Notes: generated by a model not told the origin, from the sequence alone. Positions 1 through 10,783 are shown, numbered from the stretch's first letter. The stretch: DNA of 64,000 nucleotides from Caprella mutica (GCA_947561585.1 CANNZV010001067.1:1-64000); one strand, 5' to 3'. Numbers and translations are program-made.

Positions 1-799
1 CCAGGTCATTAATCAATCATGGAGTGTGTAGTACAACAAATTAGCGGAAACAACAAACTACATTACTGTTTCATGTAAAAAATCTATATTGTTTAAGTAA
101 TTTCAATGAAAACACGAGTTTTTTCAAAGTTCTCAATCCTTCAGTAATACATAGGAAATAAATAAATTTAAACCCCTCATATCTCAAAAACTATTAGTTT
201 CTACAAAAAACAGTTTAGATTTTCGGATTTTATGAACAAAAATACATATAAAAAAATTAATTTAAATTAAATCTGGTGGGGGTCGTCAAATGGAAAAGAC
301 CCGTACATTGCCGTACACGTTATCCAAAGAATGTTTGCACATCTGCGTGTGATATTCATAATTAATATATAGCTGGTATTCATCTTAAAATCATTTAATA
401 GGTAGATTAGTGTTTACATTTCTCCGAGATTCGGTTAATTATTATTTACACAGTTTACGATGATATATATTTTGTGAACTTCATTTATTTGGAAAAACGA
501 ACAACGTGATCTATCATAATTTTGATACGACTTTGGTTTTCTAAAACTTTTTCCTCTCAAAATAAATTGATAATTTAATGAGAAGGAAATTAAAAATATT
601 ATCGCTCTGATTAATTACTTACCTAGGGGTTTTTAGTTTTTACGTCTGCTGCAGAATCAAAGGCCAATTCTCTGACTTCAAAATGTAATTTCATTAAAAT
701 GAGATTCATGAACAAAGTCAAATACCACCTGTCGATGTCTAGCTCATGGATGCAGGAAAGCTTTTCCGTGAAAGTATTCACTCACCAAAAATGTGACGA
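1..799. other. AT-rich intergenic sequence, no feature seen
   Basis: No open frame, splice-flanked coding block or clear repeat was recognised. The sequence is AT-rich and broken by stops in all frames. Confidence 0.5.
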
Positions 800-1112
800 A
801 GAAGTACTTAGATCTTTATGTTAGGTAAACTCGTAGGCTTCATTTACTATCAACTCTTCATTTTCCTCTTCTATCCGTGAGTGCAGCCAACGGTGCTTGT
901 GTTCCTTTTCGTTATATTCCTTGGTAAGGGACTGCTTTCACTGAGAAGCTTTTCGACATCCATGAGCATTGTCACCAACGGTGGTAGGTGACTTTGTTCA
1001 CGAAGCAACTTTTCTTTCTGACTGCTTCTTCGAGTCCCTTACATTTGATTTCATTTTGACATCAGCGATAATATGACATTTGGCTTCGAAGCAGACGTTA
1101 AACCCGTACTAC
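800..1112 (+). repeat. Single-arm copy of the repeat found as a fold-back at 46981-47735
   Basis: This block resembles 46985-47268 over its whole length. Shared landmarks in order are the words actcgta, catttactatca, atccgtgagtgcagcca, ccttggtaag, tgactttgttca and gacatcagcgat. It also matches, inverted, 47481-47735. It is a diverged interspersed repeat with no coding capacity; no target duplication was found for this copy. Confidence 0.65.
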
Positions 1113-1130
1113 AATCATTAATTTCTCCAA

Positions 1131-1911
1131 TTCTAGCATCATTTTCCCTACAAAGCCAATTTTCCCCCTTTCTACCTAATTTACCCCATTCTACCTGATT
1201 TTTCCCTATTCTAACTTGATTTTCCCCCATTCTACCTAATATACCCCATTCTACCTGATTTTCCATTCTACTTATAATTTCCTCCATTCTACCTTATTTC
1301 CCCCATTCTACCTGATTTTCCCCCATTCTACCTAATTTCCCCCATTCTACCTGATTTTCCCCCCTTCTACCTAATTTCTCCCATTCTACCTAATTATCCC
1401 CCATTCTACCTGATTTCCCCCCATTCTATCTAATTTCCCTCATTCTACCTAATTATTCACATTTCTTCTGATTTTCCCCATTCTATCTGATTTTCCCCCA
1501 TACTACCTAATTTTTCCCATTCTACCTGTTTTCCCCTTCTATCTGATTTCCCAATTCTACCTAATTTCCTCCACTCTACCTTATTTCCCACATTCTACCT
1601 AATTTCCCCCCATTCTACCTAATTTTCCCCCATTCTACCTAATTTCCCCCCATTCTACCTACTTTCTCCCATTCAACCTAATTTCCCCCATTCTACCTAA
1701 TTTCCCCCATTCTACTGGATTTCCCCATTCTATCTGATTTTCCCCCATTCTACCTAATTTCCCCCATTCTACTGGATTTCCCCCATTCTACTGGATTTCC
1801 CCCATTCTACCTAATTTCTCCCATTCTACCTAATTTCCCCCATTCTACCTAATTTCCCCCATTCTACTGGATTTCCCCCATTCTATCTGATTTTCCCCCA
1901 TCCTGCCAGCT
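1131..1911. repeat. 18-19 bp minisatellite (cccattctacctaatttcc type)
   Basis: About 40 imperfect tandem units of roughly 18-19 bp follow one another. Variants read ctacctaat, ctacctgat or ctactggat before a run of T and C. The strand is purine/pyrimidine biased, almost all C and T on the plus strand. The short open frame across its left edge on the minus strand is a by-product of the repeat. Confidence 0.85.
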
Positions 1912-2952
1912 GTTCAATGAAAATTTTATTCTGTGGACGATATCACCCATGTATCGTTACATGACGATAAATGGGTAATAACATGTGACGATATTTGGGT
2001 TCAAAATGTCGATAATTGGAGTTTTTCAGATAATATATTTGATTCAAAGTAGATTAATTTATACTTAACGAATTGCATAGTACTTTATATGGTTTAAAAG
2101 ATTTGAATTTTATCTTTTAGTTGGTTCTGTCGTACATACAATAATAATTGTTTTAAATGAAACCTCTTAAGTGGTCGATAAATGGGGATTTCCCCATTAT
2201 TATTCTTACAATACCAAGGGTATCTAAACAAATTATAGTGTGTATGGTAAATTATCAACAAGAATGAGTATTTGGGGTTTGGTCAAAACAAAAAGGATAT
2301 AAAGGCAGATCCCGCTTTAAGTAGATGACGCTAATATAAAATGACTTAAATTGGGGTTGACCCCGAGCTTAATTGACCGGAAAATTATTTGTAAACAATT
2401 TTATTTTCATTGAAGGAACCATACAAAATATGGTTCATATATTATTAATATATACCATCCAAACGTTCTTTGATTTTTCTTAATAGAAAATGAAATAATT
2501 GGAGTAACAATGCTAGAAACTTAAAGTGGGGCCCCAAACAACCGAGCCCATAAAAAATTGTTATAGCAGACACAATAAATAAGTGTTATTAAATGATATT
2601 ATAGTTGAAATGTTCTTCAATTAAATTAATACCATATACAGATACACTCTTACATAATAATCATACAACTCGGAGAATTAAGATTTTGTCTCTATATAAC
2701 AGAAATGCAATACATAAAATTTAATTTTTAGTCTTTTACTTAATGCTGTATTAAGGCTAATTGCGTGGATGTGAAGGCTATTCAGAAGAATTTCAAGAAA
2801 TAGCACGATAGGTTTCTGCATCCATGACTATTACTTACATTACTAGATACTCGTAGCTCACATGGGATGCAATTTATAACTAAATTCAGTATTTTTTCAT
2901 TATTTTAAAAGGATGAGCTAGCTGCTAGGGTTATGCTTGTATAAGCTTATTC
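1912..2952. other. Intergenic, no gene seen
   Basis: AT-rich sequence without coding blocks. The stretch at about 2900-2940, just left of the LINE tail, contains ctagggttatgc, a word also present at 38636-38650, so the LINE may have landed in a copy of that repeat. Confidence 0.4.
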
Positions 2953-2973
2953 GTTACAGGTTACAGGTTACAG
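2953..2973 (-). repeat. LINE 3' tail, three CTGTAAC heptamers
   Basis: The plus strand reads three perfect gttacag units followed by gttgttgg. Position, downstream of ORF2 and its polyadenylation signal, fits the tandem 3' terminus of a non-LTR element. Confidence 0.6.
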
Positions 2974-3029
2974 GTTGTTGGTCCCCCAGTATTGCTTTAA
3001 TATCAGCACTAAGTTTCCATTAAAATATC

Positions 3030-3035
3030 TTTATT
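3030..3035 (-). terminator. AATAAA polyadenylation signal of the LINE
   Basis: tttatt on the plus strand is AATAAA on the minus strand, 57 bp after the ORF2 stop. Confidence 0.4.
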
Positions 3036-3091
3036 AAAAAGATTCTAAAATCAAAAAAAATCAAAACTCATTATTTACAATATATACACAT

Positions 3092-6000
3092 TCATTCATC
3101 CATTCTCAAATTTCTTCTTCTCCACATACACTCCAGGTATCTTCTACACTTCCTTGCCCACACTAAACCACTTCCAAACAACTGATCTTTCACACTAACA
3201 CCACTCATTCCAAATTCTCTTCTCACACACTCATACCACTCACACGCACACAAAAAGTGCTCCAAACTCTCTACCACTCCAAAGTCACATGCAACACAAT
3301 CAACATTTCCATTCACATATCTCTCTCTCCACTTCAGCCTCAGACTATTACTCCTACATCTATACAGCAAAACAGATCCCCAGTCATTCTCATACAATCC
3401 TTCATCTCTGATCTCACTCTTACATTCATTATACAAACTAATTGTACTTTTTTGCATTCTCTCCTCATTCCACCTTTCACTTTCCCATGCATACACCTTT
3501 CTCTTTATACATTCATTACTCATATCATCCAATTCATTCACTCGCACTCCCACTCTCTCTCTATACACTTTCACAGTCTCTAACCATTTACACTTGGTCC
3601 ATTCACACATATCCTCATACATCATTTTCAACAATTCATTCTCACCATTCCTCACATGCTTCTCATAATTCAACTTTGCCTTCATATCTCTTGCTCTCAT
3701 ACTTGAAGACCCCACCTCACCCTGGAGAGTTACCAGAGGTGCATATGATGGGGCCCCCAACACACACCTCCATACAGCATTCTCACATTTTTGCAGTCTC
3801 TCAATATCACTCACATTCCAACAAAACACACTACTTCCATACAACAAACTCGGCATTACTACACTCTTCCAATACGTCTTCCCAATCAGTACTCTGTTAC
3901 ACGACTTGTGTATAACAGAGTACGTCATGTTACTCATCCTTCTAGCTTTCATCATAACATTCTCCCTGTGCACTTTAAAAACATCCTTCCCACTTGACAC
4001 TCTCACTCCTAAATATTTCACATCCTTCACTACATCCATTCCTCTTATACTTCTAACATCCATCTTCCTATTAAACACAAGCACATTACATTTACTCTTG
4101 TTCACAGTCATTCCTATCTCTGCAGTCTTACTTACAAGCACATCAATCATTCTTTCAACCTCTCTCACACTGTTCCCAAAAATCACACCATCATCCGCAA
4201 AGAACAAAGCTGGCACATACACACACTCGTTCTTAAAACCTAAACCACTCCTTTGCAAACCACTAATTATCTCATTCACTGCCATTATAAATAACTGGGG
4301 TGAGCAAGTACACCCCTGCCTAATACCATTCCACACATTCATTCTTCCCATTTTCTCTCCATTCACACTAAACTCAGTACAATCATTCTCATACACTCTC
4401 GCAAATACATCAATCATTCTGGGATCACACTTACACCTTTTCATGCATTCAATCAGACTTCCTCTCCTAATACTATCAAACGCCTTAGCAAAATCCACAA
4501 ACACAGCAATCAATTCCTTCTTGTCCCTCCTACATGACTCTATCACATAACTCAGCATAAATAAATTATCTTCTATCCTTCTCCCACTCGTAAAACCAAT
4601 CTGCAACTCATTCATCAGCCCATTCACTCTCACATGCTCAATCAACTTCTCTTTCATTACACTCATAAAAATCTTATACTCAACATTCAACAAGGCAATT
4701 GGTCTCAAATCTTTCACACTAGGTTTATTTACTTTCGGAATCATACAAGTCTTTGACATACTCCATTCATTCACAGGCACACCACTATCCAACACACTGT
4801 TAAAATATCTACACATTTCATCCATACATTTTTCACTCTCTATCATCCACTTATACACTTCTGGTTTAATACCATCTATTCCAGGTTGCTTTCCAACTTT
4901 CATTCTCTTTAACGCTTTCCTGACATCCACACTGCTCACCACAACCTCATCCATCCTTCTCCTAATTACATCTTCCACTCTTCCTCTTGTCATACTATAA
5001 TGCTCTATAAGATTCAAAGGCACATCCACTCTAATATCTACCATTCTAAACACTCCCCTACCATGCTCCAAAACATTCTCATACACCACATTTACCCTAT
5101 CTTCATCTCTATAGTCACCCTGCACATACTGTTCTCTAGTCCTGTCATTCCATACCTCTATCACATCATTATCATGCATCTGGTAAATTTGTTTCCAAAA
5201 ATTACACATCTTATTCTTCAAATCCTCCGCATTCATCTCATTCCCAAATTCATCATAAACTTTCACAACACCATTCTTTCTCACTCCTCTCAGTACACTA
5301 ATGTTGTGCCACATTTTCCTACCAGAGTCTCTATTGCCTCTTATCTCATCCGTCTTGTTTCTTTCATACTCTCTTATACTCTCTCTCACCATATCTGCAA
5401 CTTTCCTCTTTTGCTCCCTATACCTTACCCATGCCTCATTCCTTTCTGCACCTTCCTGTAGATTCCTTCTAACTCTGTTCAACTGCTTACGCACACCTAC
5501 TTCTCTTCTTATCTCCTCATTCATCCACACACTCTCCCATTCATTCACATTCAAATTACCTCTAATCACTCTGGTTCTCTTCAACAGTTCCTCACACACT
5601 TCAGTCACAGCCTCATGAAACACACAGTCCTGTTCACCCACATTCACTCTTGTTAGTCTATCTTCCATCCATTGCAAAAATCTCTCTTTCATATCATCCT
5701 TCACTCTATAGTACTCTATATTTTTCTGCATCACCTCTTCACTACCCTTCATACCAATTTTAAAATCAATTCTAATCATGCAATGATCTGACAAATCAAA
5801 TAATTCCTTCCTTTCATCTATATCCATCTTCACAAAATCCTCATACAAAAATCCATTCACCAAAACAAAATCAATCACACTCTTATGCATACCCTCTTCT
5901 CTAGTAATCTCACCTCTACATGCCTCATCCAAATTTAACATAACAAGTCTACATTCATCCATCAAATTTAATAACTTCTCTCCATTCCTATTTAATTCTT

Positions 6001-6478
6001 GCTGACCTAAAAAACCTATATGTGCATTCATATCACCCAGAACCATTAACTTCCCTTCATACTCTTCCACAATACCCCTAATACACACAACTATCCTCTC
6101 ATTCCTATCATTATCTCTAACATCCCAGTAAGTGAGTATCACTCTCATCTTCTTCTTTCTCATTTCAATATCTACACACAAAACATCTGGATTACCACAC
6201 TCTACCCTAACAATACTAACTTCATCACTCGATCCTATCATAAGTCCACCACCCTTCTTGTCTTGCTCATTCCTCATACCAACCTCATACTTATAATCCT
6301 CACCAAAAAATACTCTCTCCACCTTATGCTGCGTTTCAGTAAACATTGAAATCTTCATCTTACTATTCATCCTCTCAACCATCTCTTGCCATTCATTCCA
6401 TTTATGCACTGTAAGCCCCTGCACATTCAACAAAAACACACTCACCATATCATTCACACTTTTATTTTTATTACTCAC
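3092..6478 (-). CDS. LINE ORF2: APE endonuclease plus reverse transcriptase
   Basis: Open for about 1,128 codons. The N-terminal 240 residues are an apurinic/apyrimidinic-type endonuclease: LNVQGL (Asn), FTETQ (Glu, near 47), LGDMNAHIG (Asp/Asn, near 145) and SDHC (near 229). The reverse transcriptase follows, with VDFAKAFDS (near 660), GIRQGC and FFADDG (near 760). A Cys/His cluster C-x2-C...H-x4-C lies near 1060-1080. The listed first codon is GTG; the first ATG is at 6448-6446. There is no stop between the ORF1 terminator (6505-6503) and this frame, so translation could be by TGA read-through or by re-initiation 57 nt downstream. The enzyme would nick the target and copy its own RNA in the nucleus. 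Confidence 0.9.
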   Translation of the reverse strand: MSNKNKSVNDMVSVFLLNVQGLTVHKWNEWQEMVERMNSKMKISMFTETQHKVERVFFGEDYKYEVGMRNEQDKKGGGLMIGSSDEVSIVRVECGNPDVLCVDIEMRKKKMRVILTYWDVRDNDRNERIVVCIRGIVEEYEGKLMVLGDMNAHIGFLGQQELNRNGEKLLNLMDECRLVMLNLDEACRGEITREEGMHKSVIDFVLVNGFLYEDFVKMDIDERKELFDLSDHCMIRIDFKIGMKGSEEVMQKNIEYYRVKDDMKERFLQWMEDRLTRVNVGEQDCVFHEAVTEVCEELLKRTRVIRGNLNVNEWESVWMNEEIRREVGVRKQLNRVRRNLQEGAERNEAWVRYREQKRKVADMVRESIREYERNKTDEIRGNRDSGRKMWHNISVLRGVRKNGVVKVYDEFGNEMNAEDLKNKMCNFWKQIYQMHDNDVIEVWNDRTREQYVQGDYRDEDRVNVVYENVLEHGRGVFRMVDIRVDVPLNLIEHYSMTRGRVEDVIRRRMDEVVVSSVDVRKALKRMKVGKQPGIDGIKPEVYKWMIESEKCMDEMCRYFNSVLDSGVPVNEWSMSKTCMIPKVNKPSVKDLRPIALLNVEYKIFMSVMKEKLIEHVRVNGLMNELQIGFTSGRRIEDNLFMLSYVIESCRRDKKELIAVFVDFAKAFDSIRRGSLIECMKRCKCDPRMIDVFARVYENDCTEFSVNGEKMGRMNVWNGIRQGCTCSPQLFIMAVNEIISGLQRSGLGFKNECVYVPALFFADDGVIFGNSVREVERMIDVLVSKTAEIGMTVNKSKCNVLVFNRKMDVRSIRGMDVVKDVKYLGVRVSSGKDVFKVHRENVMMKARRMSNMTYSVIHKSCNRVLIGKTYWKSVVMPSLLYGSSVFCWNVSDIERLQKCENAVWRCVLGAPSYAPLVTLQGEVGSSSMRARDMKAKLNYEKHVRNGENELLKMMYEDMCEWTKCKWLETVKVYRERVGVRVNELDDMSNECIKRKVYAWESERWNEERMQKSTISLYNECKSEIRDEGLYENDWGSVLLYRCRSNSLRLKWRERYVNGNVDCVACDFGVVESLEHFLCACEWYECVRREFGMSGVSVKDQLFGSGLVWARKCRRYLECMWRRRNLRMDE

Positions 6479-6502
6479 AGTTTTCTTTCCCTCTGGCTGC
6501 CT

Positions 6503-8008
6503 TCAGTTGATAGCAGCACACTCCTGAGCCCTCTGTGAGACATCTCCACTGCTCTGCTGGTTGGTCTCTCCCACCACTCCACTGGTAGTCTGTTGCAACT
6601 GACCAGGTCCATCTCTCTGCGACTGACCACCTCTCTGCGACTGACCACCTCTCTGCGACTGACCACCTCTCTGCGACTGAACACCTCTCTGCGACTGACC
6701 ACCTCTCTGCGACTGACTAAGTCCACCTCCCTGACCTCTCCATCTCTGTCCCACTCCCCTACCTGCATGACCAAACCTACCTTCACTTCTACTCATCTCT
6801 CCCATTGATCCCTCTACCTCTACAACCTTTCTCCCTCTAATAATGAACCATCCTTTCCCTTCATCCCGCTTTTCGTATAGTTCACTTCTCAACTTCTTAT
6901 TTTGCTCCCTCTCTACCACAGTTAAATCCCTTTCAATATAGACATTACCAAATCCATCTAGTTGCTTTAACCTACTCTTTGCCTGCATTATTATCCTAAT
7001 GTCCCTAAACTGGTTCAATTTAATGAGAAGTGGCCTAGCTCTATTAGGTGCTGCTTTACCCAGTCTAACCACAGTTTCTATACCTACATCCTCCATACTC
7101 AACTTTCCGAACAATTCTTTGCACATTCTCTCATCGTCTGCATATCTTCCGATTGGGTCAGTTTTCCCAGATTCTTTCAAATTAAATATCATAACATTTT
7201 TCTTCCTCCTATCCTTCTCTAATTGCTCTACTTGCTCCTGCATGTCTCTAACCATTCTGCTATCTCCTCCAGCGTCTACTGGGACCTTACTATACCCTTC
7301 CTTAATTATCTCTAACTCTTCCCTTAGACTGGCTATACCCCTCTTACTATCCTCACTTCCACTCTTATCCTGTTTAATTTCCCTAACTTTGGTTTCTAAT
7401 TTCCCATCAATCTCCTTCCTAGTTTGCCAGCTACTCTCTTCTATCTTTTTACTCAACTTACCAAGATTTTGACTCACCTCTATTTCCATTTCCTCCTTCA
7501 GTCTTGCTTGCTCTTTCCTGGTATCTTCTATTTCTTCTATACACTTTTCCACCTTAGCTTTTATACCCATTTCGACATCTTGCAACTTCTCTTTCATTTC
7601 ACATATTTCCTGCTTTACTTCACCTAGCTCCTTTTGGAGTCTCTTGTTTTCTTTTATTACCATAGGCAGAATATCTCCACACTTGCCACAGTGCCAATTT
7701 ACCTTATGCTCAACCTTACAAATCATTTCATAATCTTTCTTAGAAACATTTTCACATTTGGCATGATACCATCTGCTACATCCACCACATTCCAATCCCA
7801 TCTGCCCCGTATCTACCCTACTTAAACATCCCTCACAGAGTTCCTTATCTTTGTTTTCCCATACCTTACCTAACTCTTCCTCTTTTGACTCTTTCCCTAC
7901 TTCATCTTTCGAACCACTAATCTTACCAGAAACCTTCCAACCTATCCCTTCCGTCACCTTTTGCCGCTCAGACCCAGCCGCTTTGCTAGGGCTCCTCATC
8001 GTTTTCAT
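6503..8008 (-). CDS. LINE ORF1: PHD finger, coiled coil, RNA-binding-type protein
   Basis: 501 residues from ATG 8008 to TGA 6503. A PHD finger is complete: C58-x2-C61-x12-C74-x2-C77-x4-H82-x2-C85-x21-C107-x2-C110. A charged coiled coil covers about 117-260. Residues 275-410 (KKNVMIFNLKES onward, then RARPLLIKL) resemble the nucleic-acid-binding part of LINE ORF1 proteins. The tail is a Gln/Ser/Arg/Gly repeat (QSQRGG) encoded by an 18-bp minisatellite. Family knowledge suggests it coats element RNA; chromatin reading by the PHD is inference. The start overlaps the end of an upstream ORF by ATGA. Confidence 0.88.
   Translation of the reverse strand: MKTMRSPSKAAGSERQKVTEGIGWKVSGKISGSKDEVGKESKEEELGKVWENKDKELCEGCLSRVDTGQMGLECGGCSRWYHAKCENVSKKDYEMICKVEHKVNWHCGKCGDILPMVIKENKRLQKELGEVKQEICEMKEKLQDVEMGIKAKVEKCIEEIEDTRKEQARLKEEMEIEVSQNLGKLSKKIEESSWQTRKEIDGKLETKVREIKQDKSGSEDSKRGIASLREELEIIKEGYSKVPVDAGGDSRMVRDMQEQVEQLEKDRRKKNVMIFNLKESGKTDPIGRYADDERMCKELFGKLSMEDVGIETVVRLGKAAPNRARPLLIKLNQFRDIRIIMQAKSRLKQLDGFGNVYIERDLTVVEREQNKKLRSELYEKRDEGKGWFIIRGRKVVEVEGSMGEMSRSEGRFGHAGRGVGQRWRGQGGGLSQSQRGGQSQRGVQSQRGGQSQRGGQSQRGGQSQRDGPGQLQQTTSGVVGETNQQSSGDVSQRAQECAAIN
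6613..6720 (-). repeat. Six 18-bp tandem units inside ORF1
   Basis: The unit on the plus strand resembles ctctctgcgactgaccac and encodes QSQRGG on the minus strand. Because 18 is divisible by three, copy-number change keeps ORF1 in frame. Confidence 0.85.
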
Positions 8009-8214
8009 TTTGCAAAAACTAACTCAAACCACCCAGTGTAACTACCTCCAACTAACTTTTCGCATTCAAGGGAGCTAAAACTATCAAAATTGGTCTTATA
8101 TTGATAAAGCGAAAACACTGAGGCCAGCACCTGAAGAAGGACTTTACTAACTGCTTTCACCAAAACAGAACAGGTCCCACAATGTTCAAGCCAGAACAGA
8201 CACACAGGCACCAA
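8005..8214 (-). CDS. Upstream ORF overlapping the LINE ORF1 start by ATGA
   Basis: 69 codons from ATG 8214-8212 to TGA 8007-8005. The terminator shares ATGA with the ORF1 initiator (8008-8006), a layout that permits termination-reinitiation. The product is hydrophobic near its N-terminus and matches no family I recognise. It may be chance. Confidence 0.35.
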   Translation of the reverse strand: MVPVCLFWLEHCGTCSVLVKAVSKVLLQVLASVFSLYQYKTNFDSFSSLECEKLVGGSYTGWFELVFAK

Positions 8215-9551
8215 AAACTATGAGTACTCCCCTCCACAATTGACCAAACAACTTCCGGCAGCTCGAAGTTCAGGGGCCCACTACAGTTCAGGAATAAGAC
8301 TCCAGGTAGCTTGTACCTGTCCAGTCACCAACCACAGTTTTGAGTGGTTTGTGATACCGGGCACAGATAGGACTGTCAGTGACAAGTCTATGGGACTTTG
8401 CTTCAGCCCGGTACACCTCAAGAACTGTGCTAGCAGCGATTTTGTGGTACAAAGCGCAGCGACACTGGAACCCGAGACTATTAATCAAGGAAGAGGTCAG
8501 CTGCTACTCACACACCTTGTACACACGACACGCCGCTAGGGTATAGTATGCCGCTAGGGTATAATATTTTCTCGTCTGAACTGTTTGCCTGAAGCCTACG
8601 TATATGTCTGAACCGGAAGTCAGAAAGTGGAGGTATTCGAGTTACTCAGTAGTTTAAGGCACCTATGACTGGACAGTCTGGACTTATAGATACAAGGATT
8701 GGGCACACTGAAATGTAGGATCCTGCTGTTTTCAAGCCTAGAATCAAATACCAACTACAGAGCAATACACAATTCAATGCCAATATATCAAGATTAATTC
8801 TCCCCGTAGAAGCTAGAGTCAGCCGGAAAAAGCCAAACATGGGTGAACAAAATAACATATAGTGAATAACAGAGGAGGAGGAGCCCAAGCAGCCTACTAA
8901 GATCTGATTGGCTAAGGCCGTCTTCCTAACTTTTCTCTAATTAGTACCTACCTAACTAAGCAGCAATCAGCTTAGTAGTCCCTAATACTCTATCTATCTC
9001 CCTAATATTCTATAACTCGCTAACTGAAATTAATTACCTACCCATATATATACACTAGGACTACCTACCTAACCACTAATAGGCAAACAATGATCAACAA
9101 AAACAACCTATTTCAGAACAATATTAACTACCTATTTCACAACAGTAGTAACTACCTATTTCACAATTAACCGTTCATAACATACCAACTAACTAAATGA
9201 AACAATAAGCTATCAATAAATCATTAACAATTTAACATAACCAACTACTAATAATATCCTTAACAACCTAGGTATATCCCGTAAATAAATTCAGGAAACA
9301 AATCATTCATATCTAAATTATCATCAATCATCAACACAAGTAATTACCAATCTCAGTCGGGGAGCTGCACACTACACCACACGTCTGTTGAGTTTTGAGC
9401 AATTCGTCATGATTGAAAAATTGGAACCCTCCTATAAATCGGAACTTAGCTTAATACAAGAAGCTTGTTAACATTCTAGTTACCGCAGACCGGCACTCAG
9501 TCAGAAGTTTCCAGGCCAAACGAGCAATCAAGTGGTTACTCCAACAGCTTA
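8215..9551. other. Possible LINE 5' UTR, then gene-free intergenic sequence
   Basis: 8215-8890 is GC-richer than the flanks and may be the LINE 5' UTR or another old repeat; gccgctagggtat occurs twice near 8531-8560. From 8930 on the sequence is AT-rich, with irregular ctacctaac and actacctatttcac repeats around 8990-9170. No gene is supported. Confidence 0.4.
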
Positions 9552-9897
9552 AAGCCCCGTTTACATTGACACTCACATTGGAAGCTCACATCCACGGGCA
9601 AGTGCATACTCTAAAGAGTCTTGACTGTTCACATTTAAAAAGCGTTTGTTGGGCAGATTGAGACGGTGCGAGAGTTCTTAGTTGGTATTCAGATTCGGGG
9701 GCAGGGGGTCTGACTATCAGACTAGGGGTTTGAAACATTATTGCCGGTTTCTCCCTTTATTGTCCCGAGGCTACATCTAGTTAGGTAGGCCTTCTTTTTG
9801 TTATATTGTAGGTTTTAAGTTTTGTTTAGTTTGGTGCCCTTTTTCTTCAGCTTCCCTTTGTATCTATCCTCAATTTCTTCTTCCTTATGCCTTGCTA

Positions 9898-10115
9898 TAT
9901 CCATGGATAAGTAGACTGACTGTGTAGGTCTCTTATCCATGGACCATGGGTCTAGTCTGGAAAACTGCTTAGGCTAACAAGTAACAGATGAACTCTATGT
10001 GCTAAATGCTGCGGATTATACAATTTTTGGCAATTTACCATTAATTTTTGAAGTCTGTAAAACTCCAACAGAGTAATTAGTTCATCAGAAAGCACCTATT
10101 TTTCCAGACTGGCGG
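9898..10115. repeat. Small inverted repeats (ccatggataag; agtctggaaaa)
   Basis: ccatggataag near 9901 pairs with cttatccatgg near 9937. agtctggaaaa near 9954 pairs with tttttccagact near 10099. They may be a small MITE or fold-back inside the larger element; function unknown. Confidence 0.35.
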
Positions 10116-10586
10116 CATGGGTGTCTATTCTTGCCATCCATATGATGCGCTGGGTCGACAGTCGACACTGTAGTTGGTTACCTGTGGTACCTAGCCAAGT
10201 AGTAGTCTAGTAGACCTAGTGCATGGAGCGTACTTTCACTTTCCCCTCTTCTACGAGGCCTTCTTCTCTTCATGTCTCTTTGGATCACCTCGTAGTGGAT
10301 AGGGACAACTGTTAAACCCCGAAAATAATATTCAGATTCGATGGCGAGAAGTGTTGTTACAGCTGGGGCTGAGCCCCAATTAGTGTAACAACATGAAATA
10401 AAGCATTTATAGCACCAAAGCGATGGTACATAAATTTCATCAGATTTTTTCGATTCGTTGACTTTATTACGCTCCCTGTGGTACTGGTTCCATTATCCAT
10501 ATAGCTATAGTTTGAATTTCATTTTTTACTTCTTCTCCATCTCTACCTAATATTAATAACTAGTGTACTATCCCGTTAAAAATAAC

Positions 10587-10591
10587 TGGTG
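10587..10591. repeat. Copia target-site duplication, left copy TGGTG
   Basis: The same five bases follow the 3' LTR at 15231-15235, the usual length for Ty1/copia integration. Confidence 0.9.
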
Positions 10592-10783
10592 TGTTAAAAT
10601 AGCATTTGTATATTTTATGAATATTAATTTAATATATTTTGCGTAAAGTGGATACGATAGCTAATGATATTAGAGCACCTTTTCTCCTAAATTTTACATT
10701 CGTTTTGTTCAAATAAATACTTCAACAGTCTCTCAAGAATTATCCTCAACTTCAAGCTAGTAGTACACTGCATAATTCTAACA
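10592..10783 (+). repeat. Copia 5' LTR
   Basis: 192 bp, starts tgttaaaat and ends attctaaca. It matches 15039-15230 base for base by eye. An aataaa is present in the second half. Confidence 0.95.

Larger units (their letters stand above)
2953..8214 (-). mobile_element. Apparently intact non-LTR retrotransposon (LINE) with PHD-type ORF1
   Basis: Read on the minus strand, the element has a 5' region right of 8008, ORF1 (8008-6503), ORF2 (6478-3092), a short 3' UTR with an AATAAA signal (3035-3030) and a tail of three CTGTAAC heptamers (2973-2953). It has an APE endonuclease, a reverse transcriptase and no LTRs or RNase H. Short tandem 3' repeats instead of poly(A) are known in I and CR1 relatives. 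Neither ORF is interrupted, so it may be recent. The 5' end is uncertain: the GC-richer sequence continues to about 8530 or 8890, and no target duplication could be fixed. The clade was not assigned. Confidence 0.85.

Noticed and set aside
1051..1287. 78-codon minus-strand ORF
   Set aside because: It only translates the edge of the 18-19 bp minisatellite.
3257..5618. Several plus-strand ORFs rich in Ser, Thr, His and Leu
   Set aside because: They are antisense shadows of LINE ORF2 and show no domain.
6475..6786. 103-codon ORF overlapping the ORF1/ORF2 junction
   Set aside because: It is in a different frame over the QSQRGG-coding minisatellite; ORF1 itself is well supported there.
9898..10115. 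tRNA or snRNA gene suggested by short hairpins
   Set aside because: No cloverleaf, A/B box pair or Sm site could be assembled; inverted repeats are more likely element remains.
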